Assembly: GCA_013396915.1 (NCBI GenBank) | Contig: VWZL01002583.1 | Location: forward strand, 372,001 to 436,000 | DNA length: 64,000 bases | Direction: 5' to 3' | Source: Stercorarius parasiticus | Taxonomy: Eukaryota > Chordata > Aves > Charadriiformes > Stercorariidae | Shown here: positions 39,351-51,971 of the stretch, piece after piece | How positions within the stretch are numbered: the stretch's first letter is position 1 | How the letters are laid out: every line of letters starts with the position of its first letter | The notes under the pieces: model-generated | What the model was told of the DNA's origin: nothing | What the model saw: only the letters and a program-made list of their open reading frames with translations | The model's database searches: none | Position numbers and translations under genes: made by a program

Positions 39351-40339
39351 CATCTGTTAGCATAACTTCTCTCATAATTTGCTAATCTGTGTAACATTCT
39401 GTAGATGGCAGTGTGGGTAAACCATCTCTGAATTCATAATGCAGTGCTTGGCTTCTTTGCATATATAAGACAGCAATAGCTAAGCTAGCACAGACAGACC
39501 TTGTCAGTAAGAAAACGCAGGGCATTTTTGGAAACAGAAATCAACTGAATATTCATATGGTGAATAAGTCCTGAGACATATCTGCTTTCTAAACTGCACC
39601 TAGGTTACATCCCAGTTCTCACTTCTCCTTTTAGTTATTATGACAAATCTAATTTTGAGTCATCTGGGACACACCTAATATTAATACCTGTACTTACATA
39701 GTGGCTTACAGCTGCACAGTGCATGTTCGGAATAACTGTAGAATAGCTTCAGATAGCTGCTGCTCCCTTCCCACTGCTTGGGATCAAATCCAAGGCACAG
39801 ATCTGGAGCTAAAAGTCTCTACATTTCTGATTTTGGGAATTTTCAGCGCCAGTTTGTGGCTGGAGATCAGGTCCTGTCTTAGCTGCTGATCTGGGATCTC
39901 CAGACAACACATGGGATTCATAGCCACACAGTTGACATGTCAGCCTAGCCCTAACCAGTTTCAGTAGAAATATACTAACTAGTTTTTGTCAGGTTTCTTT
40001 TCAGAACTATTCCCAGATCCTAAAGTGTTGCCCCACACCACTTTCACTGCTGTACTGGGATTAAAACTGACATGACAAAATGAAAAAAACCTGATGCATA
40101 CTGTATTTCCAACAGGAGTCTGAAGTGAATGCTTTAAAGCCCTTTTTGCAATGTACCTATATGTCTTAGTAAACCTAGGTGTTTTGAAATGTTTAAAGCC
40201 ATTTAAACCTATAGCCAAAATATGTATTGAGATGGAGATAAAAGGCTCTCTCTTAATTTCTTTCCTTTGCCAAATAAGAGCCCTCGTATTTTTGGGGAAC
40301 AGTTCTGTTGGTCTTAATCTTTAAAGACTATGATAACCT

Positions 40340-40620
40340 CAGATTAGTTTTGGGGTCCAGCCTAGCAGCACAGCTGTGAAGCAGTGGGAATGGGAGCCCT
40401 GTTGGGACCCAGCAGTAGACCCTTGGCCTAGAGCAGTTCCCATGGGATGGTGGTTGGCCCTGGCCCAGGCCTCCCTGCAGCGCTGCCGGGGACCATCACC
40501 CCATGGCCACCAGCAGGAAAGGGGCAGGTCTCGGCCTCCCAGGAGGAGGGGGGTGTGCTCTGGGCCCTGCCCCTCCAGGTGCAAAAGTCAGTCCTATACG
40601 ATGTAGCCCTTATTTTAAAG
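40340..40620. other. GC-rich patch with a possible splice donor at its end
   Basis: About 280 bp are clearly richer in G and C than the flanks (for example CCCTGGCCCAGGCCTCCCTG), yet contain few CpG pairs, so this is not a CpG island. It ends TTTTAAAG followed by GTGAGC at 40621, a good donor match. The plus-strand frame 40447-40632 is open across that point. The upstream acceptor candidates (AG at 40326 or 40342) have poor pyrimidine tracts. It could be a lineage-specific exon, an old repeat, or simply a GC-rich block; I do not recognise the encoded residues. Confidence 0.35.
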
Positions 40621-43600
40621 GTGAGCAAATAAAGAATGTGTTGGCTTGAGTTCTTTGTTTAGTCCTGCTAGAGAGTTGCATCCAAGTTTTTATTTGAACT
40701 CTGAACAGTTCAAGGATGAATGAGGTGTGTCTGGCTCCTTGTTGCCTCGTTTGGCTCATCCTTACCATGTTTGAGATTAATGCCGACCTGAAACTGATTT
40801 ATCAATGAGAACAGTAGTTCTGCTCCGCCAAGACAGCATTGATGGAACTCAAACAGTGCAAAACATCCACTTTTGTGATATAAACACAGGCCATCAAACC
40901 CTTTTAATGGAGAACCCATTCATAACATGCAGAATGTGTGCCTGAAATGAATTGATCTATAATATTTAGTGATGATGATTGATTTCTACCCAGAGGCAGG
41001 AGACAATTCACCAGTCTTTGTATCACCTTGGGTAGCATCCCCATCCTATTCATGTCAAATTGTCAGGCAGAATAAAAATGAGAACTTTTGATGCTTGAAA
41101 GATAGAAACCTTTCCCATTGCCAGCATGATGTTTTCTTTTCCTTACGAATTCTAAATGTTAAAATGGGCATCTATTTAAAATAAAAAGGTGAGCTGAGGA
41201 TTTTGAGCTTTAGCAAGCAGCATAGCTACTAGTATTGGTATATTCTACCTATTGAAAGTAGGATACGGGTTGCCCCAAAAGAGATTTAGCCTGAGACATG
41301 AAGCTTATGCTCTTTCCTCATCTTGTGAAAAATATTTAAGTGACTTAGCACAATCCAGGGTTTGGCTTTCCATTTTAATGTAAAGTTGGTATACTTGTCA
41401 ACGCAATGCACCTTGTGCATTAATCCCTCACTGACATTCATTTAAGGGAATGATACATTTCATGAAATTCAATCCAGATCCACCAACGTGATATTGCTTT
41501 TCCCACAAAATATCTGCATCCAAAGTTGACCTTAGTTACGGTGTTCTTGGGAGATGAGACTTGCTGCTCTTGTGGGGAATGGACACAGCATTCCCCTGTA
41601 CTAATGTTGTCTTTGAATTTAGCTGCTATGTTTCTACTGTTTATTGAGTTAAAACTCAAATATCACAGGCATTTTTTTCATTGTTGTTATTGTTTTATTT
41701 TTGTGGAAAATATTAATCTAATCCAATAAACAGAAAACTGAAGTGCAGAAGAGAAAAAGCTTAAAATTTTGTCTCAAGTTATTTATTACTCTTTAACATT
41801 CAGCAGGAAAGGTTGTATGAAATATTTATCAGAAAGTCCATTCCTTCTCCTATATGATTTACACATAAATCACCTACCTGCTCTTCTTCCTCCCACAAGC
41901 TTCCTAGTCCTATCCCACCTTTAAAAAAAATTTCTCTGTTTTACCTATATATTTATTTGGTTACTGGATTTCTAGTTGCTCACTCCTTCATATCTCCCTG
42001 ACCACAGGGAGTTTTGCATAGGGAAAGTACCAGAGTGGAGACTGCTGGAGAGAGGGCCCGCTGATACCTTTGGTTGGTTATGTCATGAAATAGTGTCTCC
42101 TTCTCTCAGTTCAACTCATGCCGGACTGGTCAGAGGCATATTTGTACTCATGTTGCTTTGTTTTCAGCTGAGGTTACCTCATGATAGTCAAAATTCAAAG
42201 TAGTTTTGCTCTTCAGCACTCAGCTATTCAGAGGTAAGCTGTGTGATTGTATGAATCCCTAACACTGGGAAACATTTTGGCTAAAACGTTATGACTGTGA
42301 TGCCTCTGTCCACTTAAAAAGTAAGTATAAATCAAAAATATAATTAATTTTGCAGGATTGGGCTCAGGACTTAAGTCAGAAGGAAAACATTATACACATT
42401 TTAGTAAACTACTTTTGTTCCTTCTGACAGTCAAATCTGTATCTCCGTAGTTAGCACAGCATTTGTGTTTGCTTAGCTTTAACTGACACCCAGCTCACCG
42501 CCCCTTGAGCTGGCTCCTGCTAAGTATTTTTTCAAAAATTAAACCAGGTGCTTTTTCTATATTCAGATAAGTTTTTTGATCTTGGTGTCCTTCATTTTCT
42601 AATAGCCATTTGCTCTCATTCCTTCTTGATGAAGTTACTGGGTCAATCATAAATACGACAAACATTGTTTTTTTAAAATACCCAAAGTATATAAGATATT
42701 TGTATATTGCCAGTGGAATAAGATTTGCACAGACCTCCTCTTAATTTACTGTACAGAAAGGAATGTAAATGACACCGGCTAAGGCTCTCAGCCAGAGTTA
42801 ATCAATAGTAAATATACAAATATAAAATAGAAGCAGGCCCTAAAAGTTAACATGTGACTGTGCAAAGCAAACAGAAGATTTAACTCCGTATTTTAAAACT
42901 GAAAGTTAATGTCTGAGCATGCTGATTTTTAAGGACTGTGGATTACGTCCAATGAGTTCTGCAGATTCCCACAGAAAAAGTAACATCAATGTTACTTTTG
43001 AAGAGATAAATAATAATTTTGTAAAGTAATATTATGAGTTTTTTGCCAAGATAAACAACAGAACTTATCTGAGCAAAACTTCCTTCCTTCCAGTGGCATT
43101 CCTTTTATATTCAAATATTTGTGCCAATTGCCCTGAAGTTTTATAGACTTTGAGAAGACGGGAGTGCGGATATAGTCTTACTTTCTTTTATTAGGTTTAC
43201 TTGTATTTTGTTGAGGTTTTTAGCAAAGTTACTGAAAGATTGGTTGTAATTAAAATAATGATGCACACAGAATGCACACATTTTAAAAACAGACCTTTTT
43301 TTCTTCACAGTTAAGATTTTATTGCCTTTTGAAATGTGGCAATGATAGGATATATAAAACTAAACATGCAGTTGCAAATATGCCTGACTGAAGTTTATTT
43401 CTAGTTATTTACGCTAACAGTTTTGCGTTAGCTTAGGTGCCTTTTCTTATTTAGGTTTGGAGAAAGCAGGTTTTTTTGTTTGGTTGTGGATTTTTTCTCA
43501 TATGATTGAAAGTGTCTGGTAAATTACATATTAAATTTTTATGACTGCAGTAAAAAATCTGAGTCCTACTCATATTTCTCCTGATTGACTTCCAGGAAAA

Positions 43601-46131
43601 ATATAGCAGAGATGCATCTTTATATCAGTTAGTCATCTGCATGTTCTGTCTTTGTAAATTTTTCATTAATACATGAATACTGTCCCCAGCTAGGTTGAAA
43701 TCCATTCTAAACTGACTTCTGTTGACAAATAGTTCCCTTACTTTCTTTCATACTCTGTACATAGTTCTTTCATGTTGGCAAAGACTTTATGATTAATTTT
43801 GATAAACCATTAAATCAAGAACATTCATAGAGAGTAGTCTCGTGATAAAATCAATAGATTTACTCAGTAGGACCTCAGGTTTTTAATCGGGAAGCAGGTT
43901 CTCTATAAACTTGTAAACAAGTGAAAAATCAGTACATTGGTCTTGCATACAAACTGGGAATTAGTTCTAAAATATAATCACTTGTCTTGTAGAGTCTTGT
44001 ATTGTTTTGGAAGCAGTAAGTCTGGAAAACCGTCTAAGTACTACTAGTGACCATAAAAGTCAAGGCTCGGGACCAGCCTGACCTGATTTTCACATATCAA
44101 AGAGTCAAAAGATGACTAATGTTCAAACACTCCAGCAAATGACTGAATGAGTTGTTGTTCTGTGGTAAAGCTAGGATAAACTCCACAATACTTTTCACAT
44201 AGGAAAAAATCTTTATCTTCCAAGATGATGTCAGCTAAGCCACACTGAACAATTTTAATTTCTCACCCACAGCAAGCTGTATCTGGTAAGTATTATAAAA
44301 GACATATGTTCCACACAGTCATTTGCTCTGGTTCAATCTTCTGTTACCTTTTAGTCCAGAATGTTAACAAGTTATTTATATCAACTAGGAGAAATATACC
44401 TATTATCCATATACAGTATACCTATTACCTATGCAGGGCTGGCCTTTCCTGAGTCAGTCTTACTTGCCATTTATATCATGTTCTGGTTTTGTTTGACAAA
44501 TAACATCTTCCATCAAACTGACAAGTCCTTTTCTTTAACTTGCTTCCATAATAAATATCCCACCTCTGAAATCTGTTTTCATTAGCAAAGACATGGGCGA
44601 GGCAGAAAGGGCTTCTATGTGGGCAGAAGACACTTTAATTTTCTGTAGCTATTGTTGAATGTTTTTATTTGTGTTTTTACTTCAATTCAGCATAATGCAT
44701 TTTATTATGACTGGCAGGTCTGTAATGGGATTTTTTGCTATTGTCATCAGGTTTCAGAAAAAAGAGACAAGTTTTACCAGTTTTGACCTGTAAACATTTG
44801 TCAGCATTGGATTTATAAATTATTGTATATCTTTCAGTTACCGATTTGTTGCCAGACATAAGCAACAACCCTGTAACTGATCCATATTGTTTACTTTTTC
44901 TGAAATTATTTTCTCTGTTTAGATCTTTAGTGAAATTCTGCTCATCTGTCTTGAGACCAGAGACACAATTTCCACTTCCACAAGGAGTATGGTGTAAGGC
45001 TTTTTTTTAACTACCTCCAGGATATGCTTACTTTTTGATTCCATGGAGATGATCTATCTTCTAACTTATCATGTTTTCAAACAGAAAAGAATGTATTAAG
45101 TGTTCTACAAAGGTGTTTTTAAATTCTATATCAAATTAATAGAGATGAAAAAAGAACGAAAAAATAACAACAAAACCAGTTTTGTTGGACCAAAATGGTG
45201 ATCAATAATCTTGGGTTTTGAAGATTAAAAATATTCAGATGTTTGTCTAAGCATTTTTGACTGGAGTTTTCTATCAAAAACTCCCAGAAAAATATATTCT
45301 TTGCTAATATGTTTTGCAAATCAGAAGGCTTTGGTTTTGATTATGAAAAATGCTTTGGAAATTTGCGTTAGTTTAGAGTTAATCTGAATATTACAATAAT
45401 ATTATTGTTCACTATGTTGAAAAAAGTCGCTGGATTTGGAACAATTTCCAAGGAAAAGGCATTGTATCAGTAGAAAATCCTTTTCTGAATAACATGTGGT
45501 TAATGTACTTTAGTGATTTCAGCAGGCTAGCAAAGGACCAGAAGACAAAATCAGAGAAGAAATTACTTTCACCAACAGAGGCATTCTCTCCCAAATAGGT
45601 TGAAGCTATGATGGGAGAGAAGGGGAAATTCATGAGTTGCCATTTATGATTAAACAGTCGTGTTGTTAAACAAAGTACTTTACTTTGATTGGAGATCTAT
45701 CATTTTTTTAATGCTCCTTGAAGATAAATGGATTTTTAAAATCAAGTTTAAAATCCCAAGAGTTATGACTAGAGTATCTGGGTGCTTGATGATTGCCCCA
45801 CACTGCTGCAAAACCAAACTCAGATGAGAAAAGCCCAGTTCCATCTCCATTGTGTGTTTTGTCTCCTAGGTTGTATTTCAATCAACGTTGCCCTTTGCTT
45901 TAAAGTGTGATTAACAGTTAATTACCTGACAAATAGTAAGTGATATAGAATAGTAATACATCAAATGGGAAGGCACAATATCCAGTTATTAGGAAGCTGT
46001 TAAACCTGTTAGATAATCATCATCATCAAATAAGCCAACAAGTGATCAATCAAGTGCTTCATCGAAAAAAGCAAAAGGTCTGGAACGAACAGAAGAGCTA
46101 GTGCATTATGTTGCTCCATTTCCAAAGTTAA

Positions 46132-46183
46132 GAAAACAACCAACCAACAACAACAAAACAACTAACCAAAAACCACACACACA
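46132..46183. repeat. A/C-rich simple repeat (CAA/CCAA/CA units)
   Basis: The block consists of A and C almost without interruption, mixing CCAACCAACAACAACAAAAC-type units and ending in CACACACACA. It is a compound low-complexity tract. Confidence 0.85.
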
Positions 46184-47014
46184 GGTTAATTTCAGACACT
46201 ATCAAAATTCTACTTTTTTCAGACTGGAGCGAAAAAACTGGTTGACATAAACTGCACTGAAGGATGCCATGGTAAATGCACAAGCAGCAGTCTATATTAC
46301 TGTACATTTCAGGAGAGTAGACGGGAAATCAGCTTGGGAAAGAGCTGAGTACATAATGTATTTCCAAAAAGATGAAAATATTAGAATTCTTGGATTTTAG
46401 TCAAAAGTGATGGGGGGGAGGAAAAAAGAAAAAAAAAAGATCGATTTGTTTTCTTTTAAACAACTACCAGAGGAAGATAAAGCAGAGAGCAGGCACAGTT
46501 CATACTATCTTATTTAGTTTCTTCCATCAGAAGATGGGCAGACAATACTAGATAGTTAGCAGCTGCACAAGTGAAGTGGCTAGTTGTTCATCAATACCTG
46601 AAAATACCTGTGTGAGCCATGTGATACCAACCACAAATTTGTGTGATGCTTAACTATAGCAATGTCTATAATGTGAGTTGTAAATATATGTGAGCATGAT
46701 GCTATTGTACGTGCTTTACAGAGTTATAACCCTTCTACTTGGTTTTGAATTAGATTTTGCCAGGTAGGTATATGTCAATAGAAGAATGAAGAAGAATTTG
46801 AGAAATTTTGCGTGTAAAAGAAACAAGATTTCTTAGCATCAACTATTTGGTCAATGTTTTATAAGTCAGGCTGCTCTAGTGCTCCGAAAAGAAGTGAGTC
46901 ACTACCCGTCATCAAGACTTGGTGTTGTAGTATAATAGGCTGAGAAACTGCTGAGACCCCGTTACAGAGACAGTGCTAAGGCAGGGGGAAGAAGGGGGGG
47001 AAGTACAACTGCAA

Positions 47015-47035
47015 CCCACCCTCCCTTTCTCCCCC
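47015..47035 (-). other. Candidate G-quadruplex motif
   Basis: The plus strand has four C runs (47015-47017, 47019-47021, 47023-47025, 47031-47035), separated by 1, 1 and 5 bases. The minus strand therefore fits the standard G3+N1-7 quadruplex pattern. Two G runs lie just upstream on the plus strand (46984-46988 and 46994-47000) and could pair with the C runs instead. Function is unknown. Confidence 0.6.
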
Positions 47036-47580
47036 TATAAATCTATATTTACTGTTTTATATCGGTCTGCATGTCCATTTTCAGGCACCAAGGACTTCTG
47101 AAACAAAGCTAAGATTTTCCATATGGTCGATATTTGTATTTTTGTTTCAGGGGAAATCAAACCTTTTTAAAGACACCTTGACCCACCTCAGAATTCACTA
47201 GGCAATTGGTTTAGATGCGTATATTTATCTGAGAGAGTAAGGCTTTGGAAATATGTTCATTTTTTTACTTGTATATTGTAATGTAAATGGTTTGTATATG
47301 CTCGTTCTTATAAAAATATGCTTATATAAGTGGTTGTTCCTTACTTTTGCCAATGGCTAAATACATCATCCCCACAAAGACTTTATTTAGGCAACTTTAT
47401 ATGCACAAGGCAGACTTTGAGGTGGCTGACACAGACAATGGAAGATTCCTGCAACTTAAAGAACACATCAGCGCAAGTATAACCATAGGATTCAAAAGAT
47501 TTCCCTCATAATCACTAGATTAGAAAAGCCACAGATTTTAAAATAAACTAGAATATTAAGGTTGCCAGTCTCCACAAAGA

Positions 47581-47604
47581 ATAAAATAAATAAATAAATA
47601 AAAT
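47581..47604. repeat. (AAAT)n microsatellite
   Basis: About five AAAT/TAAA tetranucleotide units in a row. Such tracts are often length-polymorphic. It is not next to a recognisable retrocopy. Confidence 0.9.
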
Positions 47605-48111
47605 CTCCAGTACACACATCCTTCCCATCCCATCTCATTCCCAGTTCATTCCAGTTAAAATTAATTTCTGGAGAAATTTGCTGAACTGGTAGCTTCAGCT
47701 GGCTATATTTAAAACCTCAAAGATGAATACAGATGCCATGAATATAGAAGATAAAACCTCAGTTCATGGTACATTTCTAGTATTTTGAAAGTCACAGTTA
47801 AACAAGCAGCATGTGGGCTTATCTGGGGGAAGCCATGATTAACATTCAGATTTAACACTGTGAAATGACAAGTGTTTGTCTCCTGCATTTTTCCTTCAAC
47901 TCAGAAGTTTTTACAGCTCATGTAACATTCAATTAAACATCAAAACTAAAATATCATACATAAACCAGTGCAAGAGGAAAGGGTTAAGATTTACAAGTGC
48001 AGGGTCTAAGACTGATGTCTCTTACACTAGATTTCCAATACTGATTTTTTAAAAAAATTATGAGCTGCAAAATCATAACACATCTTTCATCTGATCATCT
48101 ATTTCTTCCTA

Positions 48112-48123
48112 GATCGATCGATC
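48112..48123. repeat. GATC x3 palindrome
   Basis: GATCGATCGATC is both a three-unit tandem repeat and a 12-base perfect palindrome. It stands alone in AT-rich DNA and is probably neutral. Confidence 0.85.
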
Positions 48124-51093
48124 ACCCACAAAAATAATATTTTCAAAAATTATTTCAAATTTATGAATTTGATATTTCTGGAATTCATTGAAATTTTTAT
48201 TTATTTAAAGTTCAAAGAAGGATTCAGACTTACGGAAACTGAAAAAACCATATAGGCAGAATGCTGCGTTTGTATTCAATGATCCCATATGGAAAAAAAA
48301 CCTAGGAGAAATCTGCCCTTGACGTGTGATTTACTAGAAAAAAAGAGAAAGCCTAGATTCTGAACACCATCAGAGCTTTAAGAACAGTTTTTATAATTTG
48401 GTTCTTCCTCTTCTTACAGTCAAACAATGTTGATCCCATGGTCTTTCCAAAAATGTTCATCTAATAGGAAAATGCTGAAATATCTCTGTTGCCTATTCTT
48501 TATAGTTTCTTCCTTTCTTGACAATTCTATGATGCCTGTCACTGTATTTGAGTTTCTATAATGTTTGGTGGAGCTGAGTTGAGGAAAACACATGGCATTA
48601 GAATGTATACTTCTACTTAAAGCAATTACACATGCTGCAAAACAGAATCAATGATGTAAACTTTTTGCTCTGGAGTAGAGCCATTCTGACAGGTCATCTT
48701 GTATTTTGAAATCACTTATTTCAAATACTTTGATATTGTATTATGTCATATGATGGTGCAAAAGGCCTAAAATATGTTGGTCAGGAAGAACAGAATTTTT
48801 TTTTTTTGACAGAAAAATTTGAAATGTACAGATTTAACTTTCACACATGATGAACTATGATTCTGAAAGGGACAAGTCTGCTGGACATGTGGAATGGCAT
48901 TTCATCCCCTCACAATTTGTATCCCATGAGTGTTGGATACAAGCTGTGGTATTTTAGCATGTGTTGTTCCTTCTGACTGGTTAGCTTTTTAAAAGCTCAG
49001 AACTATAAATTTTTCTTTTGCTGATATGCTAAACTTAATTCCCTAGAAGAAATCATTGTTCAATTAGTTGCCTTGTATACATACACTTACATGTTTTTGC
49101 TTTTTTGCCTTATAGAGACAAACAAAATATATTAGAGAATAGTGAGTTAATCTCCCTATAGGTGGTAACTATTTGGCTTTGGTATCAATTCTGATTAGTA
49201 ACACATGGAGTGAGTTTGTATCAGATGGCAATTTACTAACTACCCTGACAAATAAGAAGAAATTGAATGAACCAACTATTTTAATGCTTTCCCCGTGGTT
49301 TACAACATTTGGTTCCCATTTACTAGGCCATCAAGCTCAATTAGGATCCTTCATAACAACCTGTCAGTCAATCTCTTGAAACCCCTGTATCTGTCAAAGG
49401 AGCCTCCTCGCTGTCTTTTCAGTCTCTTCCCTATGATATGTGAGTAGGTTTCAAAGCATTAGTGTTGATATTTACTGATAATGTTTTTCTTCTTCTTCGT
49501 CACCCACAGTAATACTTGGCTTCTTTCTCCTGAAGTCCAGCTATGTACTCTCCGCTATTTGGTGTGCTTTGCCTCAGTTATCAGATTCAAAAGGAAACGT
49601 GTGAGTAGAAGTGTTGCATGAAAAAAAAAAAAAGTCTTCTTTATCTAGTGTATGTATAACAAAGCATAAATCTGGTACTCCAACAGGAACCAGCCTAACT
49701 GCAGTCGATTCACAAACAAATAAGATATCCTGAAATTAAGAGCAGTGTTGCACTTAAATTCAGAAGTGCATCTCTACAGCTAGACTCCATACTAGACTGA
49801 TACCACTTTGTACATGTACACACAGTGGCAATGAAACGAGGCAGAGGAATCCAACATAATGATGTGTGGAAAAAAGTCATACCCCAAAAATAGATGGTAG
49901 TTAGAGGAAGGGATTGCCTAAGGAAATAGGATAACTTTATAGAAGTACAGTTAATTGTTTCAATTTTTAACATATACAGATTTGAAACATAACAATAGAA
50001 GTGAGAAGTGAAGGGTAATTGTGCAAGTACAGTATCAGCAATACCAAAACATTTATTTTACTTTAAAGTACATTAACTGATGTAAAATACATTATTGATG
50101 TAAACCAATTGGAAAATACCAACCTACAGGAAGTGAATGGAAGCATATAGACAGCGTAAGACGTATAAGATACCGATAAAATTAGTAAGGTTACCTGGAG
50201 TTGTATGAATAAAAAGAATATTAAGTCACAGAAATATTACTCAATATTTCTGGGATAATTAAGTACTTTACAAGTGTGTGAAATCTGTACTGGTATACAA
50301 ACTTGATTATGACAAAACTGGGAAAATATGGAAAAAAGTAATTAAACCACTGTGACATAAGAAGGCATCAGTGGGAAGCACTATAGACAAAACATGAAGC
50401 CTAATTGTTGGAGAAGAATGGGAAACTGAAGCAGAGAGTTGCAAGAAGTAAAAAAAATAATCTCAGTTTAAGATTTTATTGCAACACTTTAAAAGGAAAT
50501 TAAGCAGAAATTTTTAGTTCAGTCAGAAATCTGAAGACATACATGGAAATGCAACAATAGCACAAGCAAATAAGTAGTTAAAAAATGAGGAGATACTTTT
50601 TCAGAAAGTTGGAGCATAAGGACGAGAAAAATATAGTGACCAACGAATAATGTTTGACTGATTTTTTGGAAAGAACTGTGATAAAAAGGCACCACGTAGT
50701 CCTTTAGCAACATGGATTGACAAAAATGAAGTTTGAGTCTAGTATGAAGCTTAAAGTGAAGCAATTGGAAAAGTACATGGAAATACATGAGCAAGACTGA
50801 GAAAAAATACCTGAAAAGCAAGAGAAAATAACAGAATTCACAATTAATGATTAAAGCATTTAGCAAGCTTTCATGCTCGTCTCAGAATAAATTGACAAAA
50901 ACAGTAGAATATTTTGATGGGTTGGCCCTGGCTGGATGCCAGTTGCCCACTAGAGCTGCTCTGTCACTCGCCCTCTCAGCTGGACAGTGGAGAGACAATA
51001 TAACGGAAGACTCCTGGGTCAAGGTAAGGACAGAGAGAGATTATTCACCAATTATCATTACAGGCAAAACAGACTCGGGGAAAATTAGTTTGA

Positions 51094-51099
51094 TTTATT
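51094..51099 (-). terminator. LTR poly(A) signal AATAAA
   Basis: The complement of TTTATT gives AATAAA about 180 bp from the LTR 3' edge. It lies downstream of the TATA-like box in the minus orientation, where the R/U5 boundary is expected. Confidence 0.6.
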
Positions 51100-51379
51100 A
51101 CCAACCCAGTCAGAGTAGGGTAATGAGAAATAAAAACTAAATCTTAAAATCACTTTCCCCCCACCCCTCCCTTCTTCCTGAGCTCAACTTCACTCCCAAT
51201 TTTCTCTACCTCCTCTCCACCAGCGGTGCAGAGAGAAGGGGAATGAGGGTTGTGGTCAGTTCATCACACATTGTCTCTGCTGCCCCTTCCTCCTCAAGGG
51301 AGGACTCCTCACACTCTTCCCCTGCTCAAGCACACGGTCCCTCCCACAGGAGACATTCCTCCATGAAATTCTCCAATGT

Positions 51380-51690
51380 GAATCCTTCCATGGAGTGTAG
51401 TCCTTCAGGAACAGACTGCTCCAGGGTGGGTCCCCTGCGGAGTCACAAGTCCTGCCAGCAAATCTGCTCCAGCCTGGGCTCCTCTCTCCACAGGGCTACA
51501 CGTCCTGCCAGGAAATCTGCTCCAGCACGGGCTTCCCACAGTCACAGCCTCCTTCAGGCATCCACCTACTCCAACGTGGGGTCCTCCACGGGCTGTAGGT
51601 GGATATCTGCACCACCTTTAACCTCCATAGGCTGCAGGGGGAGACCCTGCTTCACCATGGCCTTCACCATGGGCTGCAGGGGAATCTCTG
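51380..51690 (-). repeat. Degenerate internal repeats of the LTR
   Basis: Roughly 40-60-bp imperfect units recur across this part of the LTR. On the plus strand each contains variants of CTGCTCCAGC-GGG and TCC-CAC-GG, or GGGCTGCAGG. The copies have drifted but remain aligned by eye. Read on the minus strand they give repeated LQPM/LQPV-type residues. The repeats probably belong to the family consensus and did not arise at this locus. Confidence 0.7.
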
Positions 51691-51910
51691 CTCTGGCACC
51701 TGGAGCACCTCCTCCCACTCCTATTTCTCTGAACTTGGTGTCTGCAGAGTCGTTGCTCTCACATCTTCTCACTCCTCTCCCTGTCTGCTGCCACACTGGT
51801 TTTTTTTCTTCCCCCCTCCTTCTTAAATATGTTATCACAGAGGTGCTACCACCATTCGTGATTGGCTCAGCCTTTGCCAGTGGTGGATCTGTCTTGGAGC
51901 TGGCTGGCAT
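51566..51910 (-). CDS. Open frame inside the LTR (114 codons), coding status unknown
   Basis: It has an ATG start and is open for 114 codons. The predicted product is basic and glycine-rich in the middle, with a repeated element: AEIPLQPMVKAM, then GLPLQPMEVKGG, then ADIHLQPVEDP. There is no signal peptide or known domain. The ATG lies upstream of the TATA-like box, so a transcript starting at the LTR promoter would lack the first 25-40 codons; only internal ATGs such as that in LQPMVKAM could start translation. It may be a remnant of an LTR-encoded peptide or an accident of GC-rich, repeat-built sequence. Confidence 0.2.
   Translation of the reverse strand: MPASSKTDPPLAKAEPITNGGSTSVITYLRRRGEEKKPVWQQTGRGVRRCESNDSADTKFREIGVGGGAPGARAEIPLQPMVKAMVKQGLPLQPMEVKGGADIHLQPVEDPTLE
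51821..51865 (-). promoter_or_regulatory. LTR core promoter (CCAAT and TATA-like boxes)
   Basis: On the minus strand CCAAT (complement of 51861-51865) is followed about 31 bp later by TATTTAAGA (complement of 51821-51829). This spacing fits an RNA polymerase II LTR promoter, with initiation expected some 25-30 bp further, near 51790-51800. Transcription would run leftwards, into 50910 and the DNA beyond. Confidence 0.6.
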
Positions 51911-51971
51911 TGACTCTAATGGCTGTAGGGGAAGCTGCTAGCAGCTTCTTGCAGAAACCACGCCTGTAGCA

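Larger units (their letters stand above)
36879..43000. other. Unique non-coding DNA with one GC-rich patch
   Basis: No gene or transposon is recognised apart from the patch described at 40340-40620. A 13-base A run and purine-rich tail lie at 39311-39350. Open frames are short and unrecognised, the longest being 107 codons at 38300-38623. Confidence 0.65.
43001..50909. other. Unique AT-rich non-coding DNA with simple repeats
   Basis: No gene or known transposon is recognised. Contents include an A/C-rich block at 46132-46183, a G7 plus purine run at 46412-46441, a candidate G-quadruplex at 47015-47035 and (AAAT)n at 47581-47604. A GATC palindrome lies at 48112-48123, a T12 at 48796-48807 and an A13 at 49621-49633. 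The longest unexplained frame, 115 codons (50519-50866, minus), has no familiar motif. Confidence 0.65.

Noticed and set aside
40501..40530. CCACCAGCAGG-like sequence as a CTCF site
   Set aside because: It matches only the first part of the CTCF consensus and lacks the G-rich core that follows.
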